Shown here: piece by piece, positions 54,743 through 61,000 of the stretch
How positions within the stretch are numbered: position 1 is the stretch's first letter
How the letters are laid out: the number at the start of each line of letters is the position of its first letter
Source of the DNA: Prorocentrum cordatum
Lineage: Eukaryota; Sar; Dinophyceae; Prorocentrales; Prorocentraceae
Length of the DNA: 64,000 nucleotides
Assembly (NCBI GenBank): GCA_963575745.1
Contig: CAUYUJ010016471.1
Location: forward strand, 368,504-432,503
Direction: 5' to 3'
Translations under genes and position numbers: made by a program
The notes under the pieces: generated by a model
What the model saw: the letters and a program-made list of their open reading frames with translations, nothing else
Told to the model about the DNA's origin: nothing
Databases searched by the model: none

Positions 54743-54798
54743 CCCTCCCCCCCGCACAACCTCCTTATCACCCGAAGGGTGGCTGTATAGGTATAATT
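54743..54798 (+). repeat. Composite repeat copy B, 3' part, with right target-site duplication
   Basis: CCCTCCCCCCC (54,743-54,753) repeats the left target site. Then come ACCTCCTTATCACCCG, the conserved CACCC-GAA-GGGTG hairpin (54,769-54,781) and TATAGGTATAAT, as at 11,983-12,020 in copy A. Confidence 0.88.
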
Positions 54799-54869
54799 AG
54801 TATTGTCGATATTATTGCTATACTTCGTCCTAGTATTATTCGGTTTCCTGTTGCATATGATTTTTATTC

Positions 54870-55326
54870 GTATTCCTCTACTTCTTCCTCCTCCATCTCC
54901 TCTTCCGCCTCCTCCACCTCCTCCCCGTGTCCTCCGCCTCCTCCTCCACCTCCACCTCCTCCTCCTCTTCCTCCTCCTCCTCCGCCTCCTTTTCCTCCCC
55001 CCCTCCTCCTCCTCCTTCTCCTCCTCCTCCTCCTCCTCCTCCTCCTCCTCCTCTCTCCTCCTCCCCTCCTCCTCCTCCTCCTCCTCCTCCTCCTCCTCCT
55101 CCCTCCTCTCCTCCTCCACCTCCACCTCCACCTCCTCCTCCTCTCCTCCTTGTCTTCCTCCTCTCCTCCTCCTCCTCCTCTCCTCCTCCCTCTCCTCCTC
55201 CTCCTCCTCCTCCTCCTCCTCCTCCTCCTCCTCCTCCTCCTCCTCCTCCTCCTCCTCCTCCTCATCATCGTCCTCCTCGTCCTCCTCCTCCTCGTCGTCG
55301 TCGTCCTCCTCCTCCTCCTCCTCCTC

Positions 55327-55357
<31 letters not shown>

Positions 55358-55448
55358 TCTCCTCCCTCCTTTCCTCCTCCTTCCTCTCCTCCTCCTCATC
55401 CGCCTCCTCCTCCTTCTCCTTTTCTTCCTCCTCCCCCTCCTCATCATG
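54870..55448. repeat. (CCT)n polypyrimidine tract
   Basis: Nearly 580 nt of CTCCTC with short CATCGTCC and GTCGTCGTC interruptions at 55,263-55,308. ORFs of up to 339 codons crossing it are artefacts. Confidence 0.97.
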
Positions 55449-55536
55449 CCTCTTCTATGCTCTGTGAGCAAGCTCCTGCTGTCTCCGCAGCTTCTCTGCC
55501 CAAGTGCCCCCCGTCGGCCGCGCGCGCGGGCGCCTT

Positions 55537-56061
55537 ATGCAGGCGGTCGCACAAGCGGCTCTCCAGGGCGCTGGGGAGATTTTGTTCAGGGGGCTGCGGG
55601 CCGCGCTCTACGAGCGGCTCGTGGCTGCCCCCCTCTCTGTGCTTCAGGACCAGGGGCCTCCAGCTCCTGCCTGGTCCATCCTGCAGGCGGACTCGTCCGA
55701 GGGCGAGGGGGCCTCCTGCCCTCTCCCTTCGGCGGGTTCCACCTGCCCCACCGTCTGCCTCGGGCTGGCGGTGGACCTGAGCGGCGGGGTCTCTCCCTGG
55801 CTGCTCAGCACGGTCGCCGCCCTCCTCTGGGTGACGGCCGCCTGCAGCGCCTGCGCGGGCTGCTGCCTCGGGCTGCTGGGCCCGTACGTGTGGCGGAGGC
55901 TCTGGCCCTTCGCCTGGCCGCGCGGCGCGGTTTCTGCTTCACCTGAGCAGGACCGCCGTGCGGCGCGAGCGCTGGCCTACGGGGCTCCGCCTCGACCTCA
56001 AGCGCTCGAGCGGGCAGACGCCCAGCGTGCGGGCGGCGGCGTCCACGGCGGCGCCCACTGA
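55537..56061 (+). CDS. Small membrane protein, first ORF of the retroelement
   Basis: 174 residues from ATG 55,537, the first ATG after an in-frame stop at 55,465; an in-frame GTG at 55,504 would add 11 residues. Residues about 87-120 (PWLLSTVAALLWVTAACSAC through GLLGPYVW) form one long hydrophobic segment, with an Arg/Trp-rich flank (WRRLWPFAW) that suggests a membrane anchor. The N-terminal part is helical (LMQAVAQAALQGAGEIL), and the tail is Ala/Arg-rich. I recognise no family. Its TGA overlaps the ATG of the next ORF (TGATG at 56,059-56,063), which suggests translational coupling. No motif indicates an envelope protein. It may also be the 3' part of a longer decayed ORF. Confidence 0.5.
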   Translation: MQAVAQAALQGAGEILFRGLRAALYERLVAAPLSVLQDQGPPAPAWSILQADSSEGEGASCPLPSAGSTCPTVCLGLAVDLSGGVSPWLLSTVAALLWVTAACSACAGCCLGLLGPYVWRRLWPFAWPRGAVSASPEQDRRAARALAYGAPPRPQALERADAQRAGGGVHGGAH

Positions 56062-58001
56062 TGGCGGAGCTGCCACCAGTTGGCGGAGGGCCCCTTTGGC
56101 CCGAGCTCTACCCTTTCGCTGCGCCCACGGCGCGCGACTACGCACGATGGCGCCTAGACGACGGCGACACCAGCTGGGCGGCTATCCCCCTCGCCTCTCG
56201 AGAAGGGGGCATCCTGCTGGCCCTGCCTGGTGCCTTTCGCTCTACAGCGGAGCTCGAGGCTGCCGAGGCGGATGGCTTTGCTGGGATGATAGGCCCCTTC
56301 CAGCTAGTGGACGTCCAGCTCCAGGGGGCCGCTTCACGGCCGCTCGCCACTACCGCATCCGTCCTCGTTATAGATATCGAGGTTGCCGAGCTCGAGCTCG
56401 AGTCGCTGTACCCTCTAGAGGTCGGCGACGACGCAGGCATCGTTCCCTTCGCCGAGGTGCGCAGCCGCGTCTATTGGCCGCATCCTTCGGGGGTTCGGGT
56501 GCTTCGCGAGGGCTACGCTCGTTTGCACGGCGCCCCGCCTACCGCAGGGGAAGAGCCTCTCCCAGGGGCCGATCGGGCTACCCCCTACCACTCTGCCGAC
56601 GAGATGGAGGAGCCCGAGGGGTTCGCGGCCGACGGGGAAGCCGACCGCGCGGCCCCAAGTGCGCGAGCCCCCGCGGTCGCTGGAGCGCCGCGCGGCCCGC
56701 CCGCCAAGCGCGCTGGCGCCGCCGCGCCGCCACGGGTCGCGGGTCCTGCTCCGATTGCTCCTGGCGCTCCTGCGGCGTCTCTGGACGACGGGGCTCCCAT
56801 GACCCGCGCCGAGGTAGCTGCCGAAATGCGCGCCTTGCTTGCAGCCCACGCGGCCTCCACGATGGTCGGCGGACCCGAACCGCTGGGCCCCGCTCCGGCT
56901 GCCCAGAGCGCTCGGCCCGAGGTGCCTCAGCTTTTCAGCGACGAGGCGGCGCGCCTCGGGCTGGATCCTGCGGGGATCGAGGCCGTCTTGTCCCACGCAC
57001 CCGTGGCCCCTCATCGGGTCTCCGCGCGCCCCAAGGGACCCACCTCCGCGCTGGTCTCGGCGTGGGAGAAGGCGCGCTCTTCTGCTGTCCCTCGGGCCCC
57101 TTCGTCCGCTTTCGGACCGATGGGCCCCCCGCCGCCGCCTGGGCTAGCCTATCCCGCTGCGGTCGACGGCTTTGCCGAGGCGGGCGGCGCCGACGGGTTA
57201 GAGCCGCCCCTTGCGGCCAATCCGACGGACTTCAGCCTCATGCTTCAGTGCCTGCACCAGTCCCTTTCCTTGCAGCAGGGGCGGGGCCATCGCCCAGCCT
57301 TCCACCCGCTTCTGGGGACCCTGAGCGACCAAGCTCAAACTCCGCCCGCGACCTCGGGCGACCCCGCGCACGCATCGGCTCAGATGGGGGGAATCGCTCG
57401 GAGGCGCGAGTGGCAGCAAGCGCTGATGCAGCACGGCCCCGACGTGCGAGGACTGATGAGGGAGAATTTGGCCCGCGTTCTGGGCGTGGAAGTCAGCGCC
57501 GTGACCCCCATGGCCATGCATCAGTACTTTCGCGAGCACAGCCCCCTCGGGACTCAGCCGTCGACGCACGAGTTGTTGACGCATTTTGCCTTCCTCAGCG
57601 CCGAGCTGTGGCGGGCCTGCGAGGAGGGCAACCCCGAGAGGGCCCAGACCTTGCTGACTTGCCAGTGCATGTTCATCGACCAGTTGGCGGGGGACCGCGG
57701 CTACCTCGAGGCCGCTTGGTTCCTCACGGGGCTGGAGCCTCCCCCGTGTCGCGTGACCAGTCGTCACACGGAGCGCGAGGCCCAGACCCCGTTTTCACCC
57801 CTAGTGGATCCTCGCTGGCTGTCGGCGCAGGGCGAATACATGAAGGAGCTGCAAGCATTTCGGGCGCGCCTCGACGCCGAGCGCGCCGTCGCGCTCCCCA
57901 AGCATCCACCTCATCAGCCCAAGCAGCCCAAGGTCTCAAAGCCCCCCTTCAAATCTCAGGGTGCTCCCAAGGCCCCGAAGGCGGTGCCCAAGAAGGACTG
58001 A
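56061..58001 (+). CDS. Gag-like protein, second ORF of the retroelement
   Basis: 646 residues. The N-terminal ~160 residues look globular (RDYARWRLDDGDTSWAAIPL, EADGFAGMIGPFQLVDVQLQ, SVLVIDIEVAELELESLYPL, RVLREGYARLHG). Residues about 190-235 are Ala/Pro/Arg-rich. A helical region at about 440-600 (RREWQQALMQHGPDVRGLMR, HELLTHFAFLSAELWRACEE, FIDQLAGDRGYLEAAWFLTG) resembles the capsid-like part of dinoflagellate retroelement proteins, by my recollection of that family. The C-terminal 34 residues are Lys/Pro-rich (HPPHQPKQPKVSKPPFKSQG), suitable for nucleic-acid binding; no zinc knuckle is present. The start overlaps the preceding stop and the stop is 2 nt before the next ATG. I infer a structural RNA-packaging role. 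Confidence 0.75.
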   Translation: MAELPPVGGGPLWPELYPFAAPTARDYARWRLDDGDTSWAAIPLASREGGILLALPGAFRSTAELEAAEADGFAGMIGPFQLVDVQLQGAASRPLATTASVLVIDIEVAELELESLYPLEVGDDAGIVPFAEVRSRVYWPHPSGVRVLREGYARLHGAPPTAGEEPLPGADRATPYHSADEMEEPEGFAADGEADRAAPSARAPAVAGAPRGPPAKRAGAAAPPRVAGPAPIAPGAPAASLDDGAPMTRAEVAAEMRALLAAHAASTMVGGPEPLGPAPAAQSARPEVPQLFSDEAARLGLDPAGIEAVLSHAPVAPHRVSARPKGPTSALVSAWEKARSSAVPRAPSSAFGPMGPPPPPGLAYPAAVDGFAEAGGADGLEPPLAANPTDFSLMLQCLHQSLSLQQGRGHRPAFHPLLGTLSDQAQTPPATSGDPAHASAQMGGIARRREWQQALMQHGPDVRGLMRENLARVLGVEVSAVTPMAMHQYFREHSPLGTQPSTHELLTHFAFLSAELWRACEEGNPERAQTLLTCQCMFIDQLAGDRGYLEAAWFLTGLEPPPCRVTSRHTEREAQTPFSPLVDPRWLSAQGEYMKELQAFRARLDAERAVALPKHPPHQPKQPKVSKPPFKSQGAPKAPKAVPKKD

Positions 58002-58003
58002 AG

Positions 58004-61000
58004 ATGCCCTTGGCGCCCGCCTTCTTGGAGGGGGGGCCTTCGCGTGGCCGAGGTACGCCGCCGCAGACAGTCTGCACCGACGCTGCTATGGCTGCTAGGC
58101 GTGTTTGGGCGCAGCGAGGGCGTGAGGGTAGGAATGCGCTCCTCCAGCGATGCTGTTGCGGCCCCGCAGGGAGGAGTACGTTCCGCCACCACGCCCCTCG
58201 CTCTGCTCCGAACCGCCCCTCGGATCCATTCGGCCATTTTGGCCGTCACCTGCCTCAGTCGAGCGCTCCCCCCATGGGGCCTGCAGCCCCTGAGGTTGGT
58301 GTTCTTGCTGGTGCTTGTTCTCCTTCAAGCACCCCTGCTGCTCTTGCCAACGTCGCGCCATTTGTCGCTGACTTGTCTGCCTTGCTGCGCCTGTTTCCAG
58401 GTGCGAACATTGATATCACCCACTGGGCGGCAGCGCTGTCCCAGGTTGGGATGGGTGCTCGATGTTCTCTTGGATCTTTCTCCCGCTCATCTATGCGTGC
58501 AATGGACCGGGACGACCCGTACCTTTTGGGGCCGCCTCCCCGCGATCCTTGGCCGTGCCCGCCTGCTCCACCTCTTGGTCCCCCGCCTGACGGCTTGTCG
58601 GCGAGGCGCAGGGAGCGCTGGAGATTGCGGCGCGCGGCGCGGACGCTCGCGCAGTATTCTGTTATTGCGTTGAACTGGCTCACTTTGGGTCATCCTAGCC
58701 TCGCTCCCGCCGAGGCTCGCGTCCGTGCCACGGTCTCGCCCTGCCAGGAGGGCGTCCGCACCCGTATCGAACGGTTGTGTCGGATCGCAGTTCGCCTCGC
58801 CCGTGGTGGCAAGAGCGACTTAGGTCGAGCCTTCGCCAAGTTCGACTCTACTGAGGTCTCGCTCCATGGCCTGGCCACCCATGTTGCAGCTTTGGAGGCC
58901 TCCTTCACCTCCTCTTCTTCCGTGCCCGCCCCCATGCGGCACTGCCCGACCAGCGCTCCTTCCGTGCCTGGTTCGCTGGCGTCTGCGGCGGCTTGGGACT
59001 CCACCCAGGTCGAGCCCTTCGATTTAAAAGTCAGGGCGTCTCGCATTAAGTGGGATTATTCGCCAGTGTTTGATCCCATTCCATTTCTCTCTGACGCTCG
59101 AGTCCGCGAAGCGTTCATCAATCCAGAGGAGATGCGGCTCCCGGCGTCAGAGTGGCCTGCTGGCCAAAAGGGGGCGCGTGTCCATATGGACCGCGCCGAG
59201 CTGTGGGCCCTGCTCCAGAAGTGGGATGCCTGCGGCGCCCTGTACCTGACTCCTGCTTCGGACCTCGCCTGGGATGAAGCCTGCGGAGCTTTCAGGGTAC
59301 CGAAGGACAGCGACTACGACAGGCTGATCCTGAACCCAACGGTCGTGAACAGCCGCTGTGCCTCAATCTCATCCAGCACCCAGCGCCTTGGCCAGGGTTT
59401 CCTGCTGTGCCGTTTGGGTCTGGCGCCTGGGGAGTGGCTGGCAGTTTCTTGCGACGACCTACGGGAGTTTTACTACACTTTCCGCGTTCCTCCCGCGCGC
59501 GCCAGGCGTAACGCCCTTCGCGTTCGTCTGCCATCATCCCGCTTCAAGGCCTTTCGAGCCTGGCGCCCCGAGCTCGAAGGTGTGGACGTCGCGCCTTGCC
59601 TCAATGCTCTAGCGATGGGCGACAACATGGCGGTGGAGATTGCCAACTCTGCACATGAAGGCGTCTTGCACAGCTTCGGGGCCTTGCGGCCTCACGAGCA
59701 GGTTGTCCACCGCTCGCCCTTCCCGCGGGGACCGTTTGTCGAGATGCTGAATATTGATGACCATACAGGTTTTCAGAAGCTCTCGTGGCATGGCTCCGCT
59801 CCTCGCCCCGACGACCCCTGTCGTCGTGATCGTGAGGTCTTCGCCGCCTGCGATGCAGGCTACCCGCGCGTGGGCCTGATTCAGCATCCAGGCAAGCGCG
59901 CGCGCGGCGAAACGCACAAGGTGGTGGTGGGCGCCGAGGTGGAAGGGCGCATAGGCATCGTCTGCGCTCCCTTAGTGCGGACGGTGGCCTTGTGCAGGCT
60001 GACCCTGATCCAAATCTACCTCGGCATCACCACACGCTCCCTGTTAGCCTCTCTTGTGGGCTGCTGGGTCCAGGTGTTCCTCTATCGCCGTCCGATGCTC
60101 GCCATTTTCACGCACGTCTACAACTTCCTGTCGCGCCTGGCGACCGAGGAGGGCATTGAATACGACTTGCCTCCTTATGTTCGCGACGAGCTTTTGGCCT
60201 GCACCTTTTTAGCCTTTACGGCTATAACCGACCTTCGGGCGCAGCCTTGCCCCGAGGTGTTCGGTACGGACGCGTCTCTCGGCTGGGGGGGCGTTGTCCG
60301 CGCTCCTATCAGCCCGCAGCTCTCCGCCGAGCTGTGGCGCAGATCGGAGCACGGGGGGTGGCACACGATCCTGCACAATCGGAGCCTCCTCGCCGTACTC
60401 AGCCGCGGCGTGCCCTTGGGCCCTGAGCTCACCCAACTGCATCGCGACCTGGGGCTCCCTTCTATTGAGCCCCCCGTCGCGCCGCGTTGGGTCACCGAGC
60501 TATCAGAGGCGCTGCGCTTTCGGCTCGCGTACAAATGGGAGTTTCGCATGCCCCGTCACATCAATATCCTTGAGACAACGGTGTATAAGAGCTTGTGCAA
60601 GTACTGCTGTATTCGCCTCCCTGACTCTCGTATCCCCGTTCTCTTGGATTCAAAAGTGGCTTTGGGCGCGACCGCTCACGGGCGCAGTAGCTCTCCTGGT
60701 CTATCTCACGTTCTTTCGACCACTTTGCCCTATGTGATAGGAGGAGGTTTATATATGGGAGGCATGTACGTGCCTACGGACGTGCACAGGGCCGACGACC
60801 CCACGCGGAACCGTGCGGTGAGGCCCCCGTCCCGTGACCCTCCCGCCTGGTTAGTTGAAGCAGAGAGAGGAGAATTTACTCGCTTTGATTGCATTGCGTA
60901 CGCCGACTCCCGTTCGTCATTCCCTACTTGTCTCTGGGGCCGATTTGTTGCGCAGCTTGTGGCTCGAGGCCCCGAGGGGCTGCTCAGCCACCGCTGGGCG

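Noticed and set aside
55537-58006. Bacterial operon or contamination
   Set aside because: Spacing looks operon-like, but the proteins are retroelement-type and no bacterial ribosome-binding sites or genes are present.
58044-58673. Overlapping 209-codon ORF as a separate gene
   Set aside because: It lies fully inside the 1,999-codon frame and has no recognisable domain. Only its peptide match to the 63.4 kb repeat was retained.
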